A stretch of DNA of 64,000 nucleotides from Alcanivorax sp. (lineage in GTDB: Bacteria; Pseudomonadota; Gammaproteobacteria; Pseudomonadales; Alcanivoracaceae), in the NCBI RefSeq assembly GCF_002726155.1, contig NZ_PBSH01000053.1:52821-116820 (forward strand), in the 5' to 3' direction. A model generated the notes under the pieces. That model searched no databases. It saw nothing but the letters and a program-made list of their open reading frames with translations, and had not been told where the DNA came from. Below are positions 9,760 to 20,661 of this stretch, one piece after another. Position numbers and translations under genes: made by a program. The first letter of the stretch is position 1, and each line of letters starts with the position of its first letter.

Positions 9760-10488
9760 TTAGCTGATATCGCTGGTTTTCTTGGCTGCTTGATGAGGGT
9801 ACTGGCGCACGACTTCGTGCAGGCGACGGCTCAGGACTTGGCCAATATGGGTAATAAACAGCGTGCCCAGAGAGCTGCGGAAGTGCATGGCGCTTTTGCT
9901 GCCAATGGCCAGCAGCCCGAGACGGCCCTGATATTCCAGTGGCACCATGGCGGCGGAGCGAATGTCGGTGGCATTGTCCTGGAACAGCGCTTCCATTTCT
10001 TCCGTGCGCATGGCACCGCATACAGCTTTGCCGCTGCGCAGAAGATGGTTGAGGGCGCTGGGCAGGGCGTCGCTGTCCACGCAGCGGATCTGGTTACGCA
10101 GGTCGCCGAGGATAGGGACTTCCCGGTCGTACAGCATCAGCGCCACCTGATCACAATGGAAGTCCGAACTCAGGCTGGTGAGAAGATTGCGGAACAGTTT
10201 TTCGGCGCCGCGGGCCTCCAACAGTGACAGGGTCAGACGGCGGGTCTTGTCGAACAGGTGATCGTTTTCCCGGGCCACATCCAGCAGGCCGTTGAGCCGG
10301 TCGCGCAACTCGGTGTTGCGCTCGCGCAGAATCGACGCCTGACGTTCCAGCAGCGATACCGCCTGGCCTTTGGAATCGGGCAGGCGTAACAGTTCCAGCA
10401 GCTCCGGGCGATGCTGAAAGAAATCGGCATGTTCACGCAGGTAGGCGGCGACCTGGTCGGCGCTGGCTGGGGTCTGATCCGTCATCAA
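9760..10488 (-). CDS. DUF484 family protein
   Basis: MTDQTPASADQVAAYLREHADFFQHRPELLELLRLP..., conserved between dapF and xerC. Confidence 0.9.
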   Translation of the reverse strand: MMTDQTPASADQVAAYLREHADFFQHRPELLELLRLPDSKGQAVSLLERQASILRERNTELRDRLNGLLDVARENDHLFDKTRRLTLSLLEARGAEKLFRNLLTSLSSDFHCDQVALMLYDREVPILGDLRNQIRCVDSDALPSALNHLLRSGKAVCGAMRTEEMEALFQDNATDIRSAAMVPLEYQGRLGLLAIGSKSAMHFRSSLGTLFITHIGQVLSRRLHEVVRQYPHQAAKKTSDIS

Positions 10489-10551
10489 TCCTGTCCTTTG
10501 TCATCATTCGGGTCAGTCGGCACTGACGTTGCTGGTCTTTGTCGTCGCCAG

Positions 10552-11400
10552 CTAAAGAGTGATCTCAATAGCGCCATCATAGACATGGCTGGCGGGGCCT
10601 GTCATCTGGATGCCGCCCTGGCCATCGTAGCAGATGTGCAAGGCGCCGCCCGGCAGGTGCACGGTGACGGCGGTATCCAGCCAGCCTCGGCGCTGGCCGA
10701 TAACGACAGCGGCGCAGGCGCCGGACCCGCAGGCAAGGGTTTCTCCGGCGCCCCGCTCGTAGACGCGCAGGCGGACTTCGTTGCGGCTAACGATTTGCAT
10801 GAAGCCCACGTTTACCCGCTCGGGGAATTGCTCGTGGCTTTCCAGTAGTGGGCCGACAGAGTCCACCGGGGCGGTATCCACGTTCTCTACCAGCAGGGTG
10901 CAGTGGGGGTTGCCCAGGCCCACTGCACCCACTTCCCAGGCCTGTGTGCCGGATACCAGGAAATAGCTGTCCGCTTCATTTTTGGCCGTCATGGGGATGG
11001 CATCGGGTGCCCAGCGGGGCGCGCCCATGTCCACGGTGACTTGCTCATCCTCGGTGACGGTGAGGGTCATCTGGCCGGCGGCGGTTTCTACCCGGATTTC
11101 TCGCTTGTCGGTGAGCCCCTGTTCGCGCACAAAGCGGGCAAAGCAGCGGGCGCCGTTGCCGCACTGGCTCACTTCGGAACCGTCGGCGTTGAGAATGCGG
11201 TAGCGGAAATCCGCGTCAGCGGCACGGGCCGGCTGCACGATTAGCATCTGGTCGAAACCCACGCCAAAGTGGCGATCACCCAGGCGGCGAATTTCGTCCG
11301 CAGGCAGTGGCAGGCCGGTTTCTGGCAGAGATTGACGCATGCCGTCGATGACCATGAAGTCGTTGCCCAGGCCGTGCATTTTGGTAAAGCGCAGGTTCAT
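10552..11400 (-). CDS. dapF: Diaminopimelate epimerase
   Basis: [57 protein letters not shown]. Confidence 0.97.
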   Translation of the reverse strand: MNLRFTKMHGLGNDFMVIDGMRQSLPETGLPLPADEIRRLGDRHFGVGFDQMLIVQPARAADADFRYRILNADGSEVSQCGNGARCFARFVREQGLTDKREIRVETAAGQMTLTVTEDEQVTVDMGAPRWAPDAIPMTAKNEADSYFLVSGTQAWEVGAVGLGNPHCTLLVENVDTAPVDSVGPLLESHEQFPERVNVGFMQIVSRNEVRLRVYERGAGETLACGSGACAAVVIGQRRGWLDTAVTVHLPGGALHICYDGQGGIQMTGPASHVYDGAIEITL

Positions 11401-11608
11401 GCCGTTGTCCGCTGACGTGGTTGTTAAAAGGACATTGTACGGCCTCGCGGGGCTGAAATCAGTGCCCGGGGTGGCGCAAAATGCCTATGGTGCTGATTCT
11501 TCCCGTTGATGAGTCAAAAAACAGACCCTCGGCCTGCCGGGCAAGGTACAATCGCCCATTAGTCGCGGCGACTCTGTCGCCGCGAGGCGTTTTCCATTTC
11601 TTGTTCAG

Positions 11609-12466
11609 GTGTCCGTCATGCTTTCCTACCGTCACAGTTACCACGCCGGCAATTTCGCGGATGTGCTCAAGCACATTGTGCAGGTGGCAATCATCGAGTA
11701 CCTGAAAAAGAAGGACAAACCGTTCACCGTGCATGACACCCATGCCGGCGCAGGCAGCTATGCCATCGCCAGCGAGCACATGCAGAAGACAGGTGAGTAC
11801 CAGGAAGGGATTGCCAAATTATTTGGCAAGCGCACCGGGGTTGGGGTGATTGACCAGTACGTGTCGCTGGTGGAAAAGCTGAACCCGGTGGGCCGGCTGA
11901 CCGACTATCCCGGGTCGCCGCAGATTAGTGCCCGGCTGCTGCGCGAGCAGGATGTGTTGCAATGCACTGAGCTGCACACCACCGACTTTGCCTTGCTCAA
12001 GCGTGAGTTTGCTGACGACAAGCGCGTGCAGGTACTTAAAGAGGACGCCTGGCAAGGCCTGAAGGCTCTGCTTCCGCCACAGCATCGGCGCGGCCTGGTG
12101 CTGATTGATCCCTCCTACGAAATGGAGGCGGATTACAACGGCGTGCTGCCTGCGGTGCAGATGGCCATGGAAAAATTTGCCACCGCCACCTATGCCATCT
12201 GGTATCCGGTGCTGGATCGCAATCGCACAGAAAGTTTTATTCGCCGTTTCGTGAAAGCCGGCATTCCCAACCTGTTACGGGTGGAGTGTTGTGTGCGCCC
12301 GGATGCTTCCGGCCGTGGCATGACCGGCACCGGCATGCTGATTATCAACCCGCCTTACACGCTGGCCCAGCACATGGCTCAGGCCATGCCGTTATTGAAA
12401 GACGCGCTGTGTGATGCCAATGGGCATACGCTGGTGAAGCAACTGACAGGGGAAAAAGCGGAATGA
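11609..12466 (+). CDS. rlmJ: 23S rRNA (adenine(2030)-N(6))-methyltransferase RlmJ
   Basis: MLSYRHSYHAGNFADVLKHIVQVAIIEYL, VLIDPSYEMEADY; internal start at the MLSYRH Met is likely. Confidence 0.93.
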   Translation: MSVMLSYRHSYHAGNFADVLKHIVQVAIIEYLKKKDKPFTVHDTHAGAGSYAIASEHMQKTGEYQEGIAKLFGKRTGVGVIDQYVSLVEKLNPVGRLTDYPGSPQISARLLREQDVLQCTELHTTDFALLKREFADDKRVQVLKEDAWQGLKALLPPQHRRGLVLIDPSYEMEADYNGVLPAVQMAMEKFATATYAIWYPVLDRNRTESFIRRFVKAGIPNLLRVECCVRPDASGRGMTGTGMLIINPPYTLAQHMAQAMPLLKDALCDANGHTLVKQLTGEKAE

Positions 12467-12643
12467 CGCTCCAGCCGGAATGGGACGGCGCTGCCGGCTT
12501 GTGTCGCGCGCTGGCATCTCCGACGACCGGTGCTGCTGCCCTGCCTTACCGCTGATAGACTGCGCCGCTTTCTGCCCCGACGGTGAGTGCTTACTGGCTA
12601 TCCGTCAGGCATAACCGACGCTCAGCCGCAGAATGTTGCCGCT

Positions 12644-14119
12644 ATGACTGAATCCCGATATCGCCGCCCCTCATTGCTCGATGCCCTGCTTCCTGTTGTG
12701 GTGCTGGTAGGTCTGCTGGCGTCGGCGGTGTACCTGTACGGTGATAGCGCATCGTCCGGCCCCAATCAGATTGCCCTGTTGTTTTGTGCTGGCCTAGCGT
12801 CACTGATCGCCTTCAAGAACGGCATGGCATGGCGGGATATTGAAACCGCCATGATCAAAGGCATTTCGGTGGCGTTGGGGGCTGTGCTGATTTTGCTCAG
12901 CGTGGGGGCTTTGATCGGCACTTGGCGGCTGGCGGGTATTGTGCCGTCACTGATTTACTTCGGCCTTGAGCTGATGAACCCTTCCTTGTTTTATGCAGCG
13001 GCCTGCCTGATCTGCGCGATTATTGCCCTGAGCATCGGCTCAAGCTGGACCGTGGCGGCCACCGTGGGTGTGGCGTTGATCGGGGTGGCCAGCGGTCTGG
13101 GGTTGTCGTTGCCGGTGGCTGCTGGTGCGGTGGTCTCCGGCGCGTATTTTGGCGACAAAATTTCACCGTTGTCTGAAACCACCAATTTGGCGCCAGCGGT
13201 GGCAGGTTCGGAATTGTTCGAACATATTCGCCTGATGCTATGGACCACGGTGCCTTCCATTGGCATTGCCCTGCTGATTTTTCTGGTCATGGGGCTGAAT
13301 GCGGATGTTGCCGGTGACCGCGTAGACCGGATAACCCCGCTATTGCAGGGGCTGGAAAGCCAGTTTGATATTTCCGTGCTGCACCTGTTGCCCTTGCTGG
13401 TGCTGTTGGTGCTGGCACTCAAGCGGATGCCGGCATTGCCGGCTATCTTTCTGGGGGCGCTGTTGGGCGGAGTGTGGGCCCTGATTTTTCAGCCGCAAGC
13501 GATTGCCGCGCAAGCCGGCGTGGCTGCGCCAGACAGTGTGGCGGCCCTGAAAGTGGTGTGGCAGACCTTTTATCAAGGCATCACCGTGGAAGCCGGTGAT
13601 GCCACGTTGAATGACCTGCTGTCCGGCGGTGGCATGGCATCCATGCTCAACACAGTATGGCTGATTATTTGTGCAATGACCTTTGGTGCCGTCATGGAGC
13701 ACGCAGGCTTGCTGGCCCGTTTGATCGAAGGGCTGTTAGCCGCAGTAAAAGGCGCAGCAGGGCTGATTGCGGCCACACTGGTGACCTGTTTCGGAAGTAA
13801 CATTCTCACCGCCGACCAGTACATCTCGATCATCATGCCCGGGCGCATGTTCCGTGAGGCTTATGAAAAAGAGGGGCTGGCCCCGGTGAACCTGTCCCGT
13901 GCCCTGGAGGACGGTGGCACCATCACCAGCCCGCTTATTCCCTGGAATACCTGCGGCGCCTACATGCAGTCGGTGTTGTTGGTACCGGTGACGGATTATC
14001 TTTTCTATGCTTTCTTCAATCTGATCAACCCTGTGCTGGCGCTGGTCTATGCCTGGCTGGGGATCAAGGTGCTGCGACTTGTCCCGCCTGACCGGTCAGC
14101 GCACGCTACCCCTCGTTAA
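12644..14119 (+). CDS. nhaC: NhaC family Na+/H+ antiporter
   Basis: Multi-pass protein; GAVVSGAYFGDKISPLSETTNLAPAVAGSELFEHIRLMLWTT and ALEDGGTITSPLIPWNTCGAYMQSVL are NhaC-like. Confidence 0.85.
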   Translation: MTESRYRRPSLLDALLPVVVLVGLLASAVYLYGDSASSGPNQIALLFCAGLASLIAFKNGMAWRDIETAMIKGISVALGAVLILLSVGALIGTWRLAGIVPSLIYFGLELMNPSLFYAAACLICAIIALSIGSSWTVAATVGVALIGVASGLGLSLPVAAGAVVSGAYFGDKISPLSETTNLAPAVAGSELFEHIRLMLWTTVPSIGIALLIFLVMGLNADVAGDRVDRITPLLQGLESQFDISVLHLLPLLVLLVLALKRMPALPAIFLGALLGGVWALIFQPQAIAAQAGVAAPDSVAALKVVWQTFYQGITVEAGDATLNDLLSGGGMASMLNTVWLIICAMTFGAVMEHAGLLARLIEGLLAAVKGAAGLIAATLVTCFGSNILTADQYISIIMPGRMFREAYEKEGLAPVNLSRALEDGGTITSPLIPWNTCGAYMQSVLLVPVTDYLFYAFFNLINPVLALVYAWLGIKVLRLVPPDRSAHATPR

Positions 14120-15110
14120 ACAGCAGCACCAGCGTGCCGCCGCGCAGCAGGCTGCCGTAATTCAGATTGATGCCGATACCGATGTTGTCCATGAAGGGAA
14201 TGCGGTTGCCCATATCCAGCAGCCACCCCACGCCTGCCTCGTAGTAATAATGATTGCCCAGGGAGCCTTCCAGATCGCCGCCCAGATCGTAGCGTGATGC
14301 CTGCATCCACACGTTCTGGCCGGGCAGGATGCGGGTGACGAAAGGGTGTTTCCAGCGTGCGCCGTGGGACCAGTACCAGGCTTCTGGTGCCACGTCGTGA
14401 GCGGTATGGTCGATGTTGAAGGTGCGCCCGGTGACATAATGGATGTCGCTGAACAACTGCACTTCGGCATGCTCACCGCCGATGAAGTAGGTGAGCCGGC
14501 TGCTGGGCTCCAGCAGCCAGGCATCCGCGTTGTAGTTGGTGATAAGCCCGTTGATGGCGGGGGCGATGGCCTGGGAATCGGCGGTATTGAATTGAGTGTC
14601 GTTGCGGTAACGCATCCAGTGCGCGTAGGTGGAAAAGGTAATGTCCCAGTGGGTGGACAGCCGACGGCTGAATGCCGCTCCGGCACTCAGGGAGCTGACC
14701 GAGCTCTTGATTTCGTCTTTGGCTTGGCTGGTGCTGCTGATGATCTGGGTTTCCTGAGCGTTTTCCACATAGGCAGCCTTGGCGCCTAGCGTCAAGGTAT
14801 TGCCGGTTTCTGCCAGAGGGGTTTGCCAGGTGTAGGGCAAGCTAAAGGTGGTGATGCGTTGGCGCAGTTCCTGGGATTCCAGCGAGCCGAAGTTGTCATC
14901 GTTCAGGTTCAGCAGGGTGTTGGGGTCGAAGTCCCAAAAGCCGAAGCGTACCGCGTCGCCGCTGGTCAGCAGGTTGGCGGTGACAAAACTTTCCGCAAGG
15001 CTCAATTGCACGGCCCGGTTAACAGCGTTGTTGGCTGCCGTGTTGCCAGGAGCGCTGGCCAGCAGTAGCACTGGCAAGAAGAGTGATGGCAGGGAGGAGC
15101 GGAAACTCAT
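14106..15110 (-). CDS. Putative outer-membrane beta-barrel protein (solitary autotransporter beta-barrel type)
   Basis: 334 aa with signal peptide; alternating hydrophobic/polar strands; no passenger domain upstream. Confidence 0.55.
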   Translation of the reverse strand: MSFRSSLPSLFLPVLLLASAPGNTAANNAVNRAVQLSLAESFVTANLLTSGDAVRFGFWDFDPNTLLNLNDDNFGSLESQELRQRITTFSLPYTWQTPLAETGNTLTLGAKAAYVENAQETQIISSTSQAKDEIKSSVSSLSAGAAFSRRLSTHWDITFSTYAHWMRYRNDTQFNTADSQAIAPAINGLITNYNADAWLLEPSSRLTYFIGGEHAEVQLFSDIHYVTGRTFNIDHTAHDVAPEAWYWSHGARWKHPFVTRILPGQNVWMQASRYDLGGDLEGSLGNHYYYEAGVGWLLDMGNRIPFMDNIGIGINLNYGSLLRGGTLVLLFNEG

Positions 15111-15162
15111 GATGTGCAGGATCCAATCCAGAGCGTGACCGTGTCAGCCAAAGCGTAAAACA

Positions 15163-15186
15163 AAAAACGGGCCGAAGCCCGTTTTC
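15163..15186 (-). terminator. Rho-independent terminator of lysA
   Basis: Reverse strand GAAAACGGGCTTCGGCCCGTTTTTTG just after the lysA stop. Confidence 0.8.
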
Positions 15187-15207
15187 TGTGTCCTGCCAGG
15201 TCGTGCT

Positions 15208-16449
15208 TCAGGGGAGCAGTGATTCCAGTCTCAGCTGCTCGTCATAGGTTTCCCGCTGGCGCACCACAAAGGCCTGGTCGCCATCCACCATGATTTCAGC
15301 GGGGCGGTTGCGGCTGTTGTAGTTGCTGGCCATGGCGAAGCCGTAGGCGCCGGCGCTGCGCACGGCCAGCAAGTCGCCGGTTTCCAGAGACAGAGTGCGA
15401 TCCTTGCCCAGGAAGTCCCCGGTTTCGCACACCGGGCCAACGATGTCCCATTCACGGCAATCGGCGTCGTGGGGTTTTACCGGGACAATGTTCTGCCAGG
15501 CCGAGTAGAGGCTGGGGCGAATCAGGTCGTTCATGGCGCCGTCGACAATGGCGAAGTTCTTGTGCTCGGTGGGCTTGAGGAACAGCACCTGGGTAATGAA
15601 CAGGCCGGCGTTGGCGGCAATGGAGCGGCCCGGTTCGATGTGTACGGGCAGCTCGCCGGGAATGTGCTTGAGCAGGGCCTGCACGTAAGCGGCACGGTCC
15701 GGTGGGGTTTCGTCATCGTAGGTGACGCCCAGGCCGCCGCCCAGATCCAGGTGATGGATTTCGATGCCGTGTTCCTGCAGCTGGGCCAGCAGCTTCAATA
15801 CCCGTTCCAGGGCGTCTTCAAAGGGCGCAAGCTTGGTGAGCTGGCTGCCGATGTGGCAATCGATACCGAGAATGCGGATATGGGGCATCTCGTGGGCGCG
15901 TTGGTACAGGGCCGGGGCCTTGTTGATGTCCACGCCGAACTTGTTGTCTTTCAGGCCGGTGGAAATGTAGGGGTGGGTCTGGGCGTCCACGTCCGGGTTT
16001 ACCCGGATGGCGATGGGCGCTTCCATGTCCAGTTCGCCGGCCACAAGATTCAGCAGTTCCAGCTCCGCGGCGGATTCCACATTGAAACAATGAATGTTGG
16101 CTTTCAGGGCAGCGGCCATTTCATCGGCGGTTTTGCCCACGCCGGAAAAGACAATCTTGTCCGGATCGCCCCCGGCGCGCAGCACTCGTTCCAGTTCGCC
16201 CCCGGAGACGATATCGAACCCGGCGCCACACCGGGCCAGCACATTCAGCACCGCCAGGTTGGAGTTGGCTTTCACCGCGTAGCACACCTGGTGAGGGTGG
16301 TCGCCGAAGGCTTCATCGAAGGCCAGATAATGACGCTCCAGAGCCGCACGGGAATACAGGTAGAGCGGCGTGCCGAAGCGATCTGCCAGTTGCTCTACGG
16401 GAAGTTCTTCGGCGAACAATTCACCGTCGCGGTACTGAAAGGGGTCCAT
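15208..16449 (-). CDS. lysA: Diaminopimelate decarboxylase
   Basis: YAVKANSNLAVLNVLARCGAGFDIVSGGELERVL, HIGSQL, DLGGGLGV, EPGRSIAANAG, CETGDFLGKDR. Confidence 0.96.
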   Translation of the reverse strand: MDPFQYRDGELFAEELPVEQLADRFGTPLYLYSRAALERHYLAFDEAFGDHPHQVCYAVKANSNLAVLNVLARCGAGFDIVSGGELERVLRAGGDPDKIVFSGVGKTADEMAAALKANIHCFNVESAAELELLNLVAGELDMEAPIAIRVNPDVDAQTHPYISTGLKDNKFGVDINKAPALYQRAHEMPHIRILGIDCHIGSQLTKLAPFEDALERVLKLLAQLQEHGIEIHHLDLGGGLGVTYDDETPPDRAAYVQALLKHIPGELPVHIEPGRSIAANAGLFITQVLFLKPTEHKNFAIVDGAMNDLIRPSLYSAWQNIVPVKPHDADCREWDIVGPVCETGDFLGKDRTLSLETGDLLAVRSAGAYGFAMASNYNSRNRPAEIMVDGDQAFVVRQRETYDEQLRLESLLP

Positions 16450-16451
16450 GA

Positions 16452-16637
16452 TTATTCCTGTCCGGACGCGTTGGCGTCGTCTTCGTCTTGGGTGTCGTCA
16501 CTGTCTGTGGCGTCGGCCTGCGCCGCTTGGTTGCTGTCGGCTGGCGTTGCCGCGTTGCGTTCCTGATCAAAGTACAGCGGGCCTTTCTGGCCGCAGCCGG
16601 CCAGAAGCAGGAACAGTAACAGGCTGAATGGGCGCAT
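16452..16637 (-). CDS. lptM: LPS translocon maturation chaperone LptM (YifL-like small lipoprotein)
   Basis: 61 aa; MRPFSLLLFLLLAGCGQKGPLYF lipobox and KGPLY motif; upstream of lysA. Confidence 0.88.
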   Translation of the reverse strand: MRPFSLLLFLLLAGCGQKGPLYFDQERNAATPADSNQAAQADATDSDDTQDEDDANASGQE

Positions 16638-16884
16638 GGGGTACTCCGTTTGCTGGGGTGTGAGTATAACGGTTCGTGACTCTGGAGGTAATGTGGTGGT
16701 GTCCGATAACGCCGCTTGAGAAAAAACGGATCACGTCTACTATCGCTGCATAGTCTGCGTAATGTGGACGCATTTCTGTTGATCGTTTCGCCCCTTCTGT
16801 GTGTGCCTCGCCTGTGTCTGAATGTATTCAGCATTGTTGGCCTGTGCGTGCCTGTGTGGGGCGTTTTACTTTAAGGAGAAAATC

Positions 16885-17280
16885 ATGGAGCTTCCCGTCA
16901 TTACCGTGTCCCGTTTAGACGTTGCCCGTCTGGAGGCGCTGCTGTCTGATGTGGATGGGGAAGTGGCCGATGGCCTGGAGGAAGAGCTGTTGCGGGCCAC
17001 GGTGGTAGAGCCCAGGGACATGCCGGCGGACGTTGTTACCATGAATTCGCGGATTCGTTGCCGGGAGCAGGGGCGTGGCCGGGAAATGAGCCTGACGCTG
17101 GTGTATCCGCAGGATAACGGTCCGGAGCGGGTGTCGATACTGGCGCCGGTGGGGGCCGCGTTGCTGGGCTTGTCGGTGGGGCAGAGCATCGACTGGCCGG
17201 CGCCCAACGGCAAGACCCTGAAACTGGAGATTCTTGCTGTTGAGTATCAGCCGGAAGCCAATGGCGAAGATCTGGGATAA
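16885..17280 (+). CDS. rnk: Nucleoside diphosphate kinase regulator (Rnk-like, GreA/GreB C-terminal domain)
   Basis: ATG 16885 after AAGGAG; MNSRIRCREQGRGREMSLTLVYPQ...VSILAPVGAALLGLSVGQSIDWPAPNGKTLKLEILAVEYQPEA. Confidence 0.85.
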   Translation: MELPVITVSRLDVARLEALLSDVDGEVADGLEEELLRATVVEPRDMPADVVTMNSRIRCREQGRGREMSLTLVYPQDNGPERVSILAPVGAALLGLSVGQSIDWPAPNGKTLKLEILAVEYQPEANGEDLG

Positions 17281-17349
17281 CGGATAGACCGGTTCCAGAG
17301 AGGCAAGGCGGAAGATTTTGAATCTGCCCGCCTTGCCGAATGGTCAGTA

Positions 17350-18744
17350 TCAGGTGTTATCCAGCGCCTCGCGGGCACGGGCCACGGCCGCGCGGACCTG
17401 GTCGGGGGCGGTGCCGCCGATGTGGTTGCGGGCACTGACTGAGCCTTCCAGGGTCAGGACGTCGAACACGTCGTCGTTGATCTGGTCACTGAATTGCTTC
17501 AGCTCAGACAGGGACATATCTCCCAGGTCTTTTTTCTTCTCCACGCCATAAGCCACGGCCTTGCCGACGATCTCGTGGGAGTCGCGGAAAGCGATACCCT
17601 TGCGCACCAGGTAGTCGGCCAGATCGGTGGCGGTGGCGAAACCGCGACGGGCGGCTTCGCGCATCACTTCCCGGTTGGGTTCCAAGGCCGGAACCATGTC
17701 GCCGAAAGCGCGCAGGCTGCCTTTCAGGGTATCCACGGTGTCGTACAGCGGTTCTTTATCTTCCTGGTTGTCCTTGTTGTAGGCCAGTGGCTGGCTTTTC
17801 ATCAGGGTCAGCAGGCTGACCAGGTGGCCGTTGACGCGACCGGTCTTGCCGCGCACCAGTTCCGGCACGTCCGGGTTCTTTTTCTGCGGCATGATTGAGC
17901 TGCCGGTGCAGAAACGGTCGGGCAGGTTGATGAAATTGAACTGGGCGCTGGTCCACAGCACCAGTTCTTCGCTGATCCGTGACAGATGCGTCATGGTCAG
18001 GGCGGCCAGGGCGCAGAATTCGATGGCAAAATCCCGGTCGCTTACGGCGTCCAGCGAGTTCTCGCAGACGCCGTCGAACCCGAGCAGCTCGCAGGTGCGT
18101 TCACGGTTGATCGGGTAGGTGGTGCCGGCCAGGGCGGCGGCGCCCAGCGGCATGCGGTTAACCCGTTTCTTGCAGTCCAACAGGCGCTCGCGATCGCGCT
18201 TGAGCATTTCGAACCAGGCCAGCAAGTGGTGCCCAAAGGTCACCGGCTGGGCGGTCTGCAGGTGCGTGAAGCCGGGCATGATGGTGGCCGCTTCACGTTC
18301 GGCCAGGTCCAGCAGGCCGACCATCAGGTGCAGGTACTGTTCTTCCAGAATCAGCAGCTCGTCGCGCAGCCACAGGCGAATGTCGGTGGCCACCTGGTCG
18401 TTGCGGGAGCGGCCGGTGTGCAGCTTCTTGCCGGTGATACCGATCTTGTCGGTGAGCCGCGCTTCGATATTCATGTGCACATCTTCCAGTGCCACGGACC
18501 ACTGGAATTCGCCGTTTTCGATTTCCAGCTGGATTTCGCGCAGCCCCTGGATGATGGCGTCGCGCTCTTCATCGGTGAGCACGCCCACTTCTGCAAGCAT
18601 GGTGGCATGGGCCTGAGAGCCGTAGATGTCCTGACGGTACATGCGGCGGTCGAAGTTCACACTGGCGGTGAATTCCTGCACGAACTGGTCGGTGGACTCG
18701 CTGAAGCGGCCGCCCCAGAGTTTGTTCTGCTGCTTGTCAGTCAT
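17350..18744 (-). CDS. argH: Argininosuccinate lyase
   Basis: [61 protein letters not shown]. Confidence 0.97.
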   Translation of the reverse strand: MTDKQQNKLWGGRFSESTDQFVQEFTASVNFDRRMYRQDIYGSQAHATMLAEVGVLTDEERDAIIQGLREIQLEIENGEFQWSVALEDVHMNIEARLTDKIGITGKKLHTGRSRNDQVATDIRLWLRDELLILEEQYLHLMVGLLDLAEREAATIMPGFTHLQTAQPVTFGHHLLAWFEMLKRDRERLLDCKKRVNRMPLGAAALAGTTYPINRERTCELLGFDGVCENSLDAVSDRDFAIEFCALAALTMTHLSRISEELVLWTSAQFNFINLPDRFCTGSSIMPQKKNPDVPELVRGKTGRVNGHLVSLLTLMKSQPLAYNKDNQEDKEPLYDTVDTLKGSLRAFGDMVPALEPNREVMREAARRGFATATDLADYLVRKGIAFRDSHEIVGKAVAYGVEKKKDLGDMSLSELKQFSDQINDDVFDVLTLEGSVSARNHIGGTAPDQVRAAVARAREALDNT

Positions 18745-18845
18745 CGTACTTGCTCAACGCTTGGTTTGCGGGGGCGCAAGTATAGCAGGGAGACAGTATT
18801 CCTTGGGAGTGGCGGTTCGTTCAGGTATAACATCCTAATAATTAA

Positions 18846-19907
18846 TTGTTTTTCCGTATAAGGAGAGCATTCGTGGCCATGGATGTCCCGGCCAATAACA
18901 GTTTTCTGCCTGACCTGTGTAGCACTCGTGCGGTGCTGGTGGTGGTGGTGGTGGCCGAGCTGATGGCACTGGTGGTGACGCTGGTGGCCACTTACTACGA
19001 TGACTTCAGCGTTGGCCGGCTGGCGATCACCTCCCTGTTTGTGCAGTGGGTGGGGCTGAGCTCTGCGGCGCTGATTTGCCAACTGCGCAATCGCCTGAAT
19101 CGCCTGCCGCCTGCCTGGACCTCCACCGTGGTGGTGTTACTGGTGGTGGCCGACACCTTGTTGTTCAGCATTATTGCCCGGCTGGTGATGGCCTGGGTCG
19201 GCGGTGGCGCGCTGGAAACGGGGTTGTGGTCGGCAGATATTCCGGTAAATGGCCTGATTGCGGCGATTATTGCCGGGTTGGTCATGCGCTATTTCTATGT
19301 GCAGGAGCAATTGCGCCAAAAGGGCCAGGCGGAGCTGCAGGCGCGCATTCAGGCGCTGCAGTCACGGATTCGCCCGCATTTTTTATTCAACTCCATGAAC
19401 ATTATCGCCAGCCTGATCGCGGTGGACCCGGACGGTGCCGAGCAGGTGGTGGAAGATCTCTCCGTACTGTTTCGCGCCAGCCTGAAGAACAGCGGTAATG
19501 AGGCGTCTCTGGAAGAAGAGTTGGAGTTGTGTCAGCGCTATATTCATATTGAGCAGCTGCGCATGGGCGAGCGGTTGCAGGTGGAATGGGATATCCAGGT
19601 AGACGCAAAATCCCTGAAGATTCCGCTATTAACCTTGCAACCCTTGCTTGAAAATGCCATTTATCATGGCATACAGCCATTATCGGCGGGCGGGATGGTG
19701 ACCATCCGTGCCGTCGCGCACAATGGAAATCTGGTACTGTCGGTGAGCAATCCGAAGCCGGAAGGCGATGGGCATCACAAAGGCAACCGCATGGCGCTGG
19801 AAAATATACGTCACCGGCTGGAAGCCCTGTACGGTGACGAAGTGGCGGTAGAATCCCGCCCGGAACAAAAAGAATACGAGATCGAAATTCGATATCCGCT
19901 GCAATAA
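18846..19907 (+). CDS. LytS/AlgZ-type sensor histidine kinase
   Basis: His_kinase motif QSRIRPHFLFNSMNIIASLIAVDPDGAEQVVEDLSVLFR, followed by LLTLQPLLENAIYHGI; paired with a LytTR regulator; start codon uncertain. Confidence 0.88.
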   Translation: MFFRIRRAFVAMDVPANNSFLPDLCSTRAVLVVVVVAELMALVVTLVATYYDDFSVGRLAITSLFVQWVGLSSAALICQLRNRLNRLPPAWTSTVVVLLVVADTLLFSIIARLVMAWVGGGALETGLWSADIPVNGLIAAIIAGLVMRYFYVQEQLRQKGQAELQARIQALQSRIRPHFLFNSMNIIASLIAVDPDGAEQVVEDLSVLFRASLKNSGNEASLEEELELCQRYIHIEQLRMGERLQVEWDIQVDAKSLKIPLLTLQPLLENAIYHGIQPLSAGGMVTIRAVAHNGNLVLSVSNPKPEGDGHHKGNRMALENIRHRLEALYGDEVAVESRPEQKEYEIEIRYPLQ

Positions 19908-19911
19908 AAGG

Positions 19912-20661
19912 ATGGGACTTATGCGGGTACTTGTCTGCGATGACGAGCAACTGGCTCGGGACCGGCCCAAACGTCTGGTCGATAAAATCGAGAACGCCGA
20001 GGTGGTGGCAGAGGCGGCCAATGGCCGTGAAGCCATCATTGAAGCCCAGTCCTGCAAGCCGGACGTGGTGCTGATGGATATCCGCATGCCGGAAATGGAT
20101 GGCATGGAGGCAGCGGAGCACCTGGGCAAGATGGACAGCCCGCCGGCGGTGATTTTCTGTACCGCCTATGATGAGCATGCCTTGCAGGCGTTCCGGGTGC
20201 ACGCGGTGGATTACCTGCTCAAGCCCGTTAATGCGGCCGACTTGACCACTGCGCTGACCAAGGCGAAGACGCTGAACCGCGTGCAACTGGCAGAAATCAG
20301 CGATGAGGTGAGCGAAGAAAAACCGCGCCGTCGCGGCCATATCAGCGCCCGTACCCACCGGGGGCTGGAGCTGGTGCCGGTGGACGATGTGCGTTACTTC
20401 CTGGCCGACCAGAAATACGTGACGGTGTGCTTCAGCGAAGGCGAAGTGCTGATCGACGAGACCCTGAAAGAGCTGGAAACCGAATTCGGTGACCAGTTTG
20501 TGCGTATCCACCGCAATGCGCTGGTGGCACTCCGCTATATTGAAGGCATGGAAATGGCCACCGCCGGGCACCATCAGGTGCGTCTGCGCGGTGTGGACGA
20601 ACGGCTGACTGTGAGCCGGCGCCATGTGGCCGGGTTGCGGCGGGTGCTGCAAAGCCTGTAA
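19912..20661 (+). CDS. LytTR-family response regulator (AlgR-like)
   Basis: MRVLVCDDEQLA...PDVVLMDIRMPEMDGMEAAEHL plus C-terminal LytTR DNA-binding domain. Confidence 0.9.
   Translation: MGLMRVLVCDDEQLARDRPKRLVDKIENAEVVAEAANGREAIIEAQSCKPDVVLMDIRMPEMDGMEAAEHLGKMDSPPAVIFCTAYDEHALQAFRVHAVDYLLKPVNAADLTTALTKAKTLNRVQLAEISDEVSEEKPRRRGHISARTHRGLELVPVDDVRYFLADQKYVTVCFSEGEVLIDETLKELETEFGDQFVRIHRNALVALRYIEGMEMATAGHHQVRLRGVDERLTVSRRHVAGLRRVLQSL

Noticed and set aside
15469-16566. 365 aa ORF antisense to lysA
   Set aside because: Shadow of lysA; no independent evidence.
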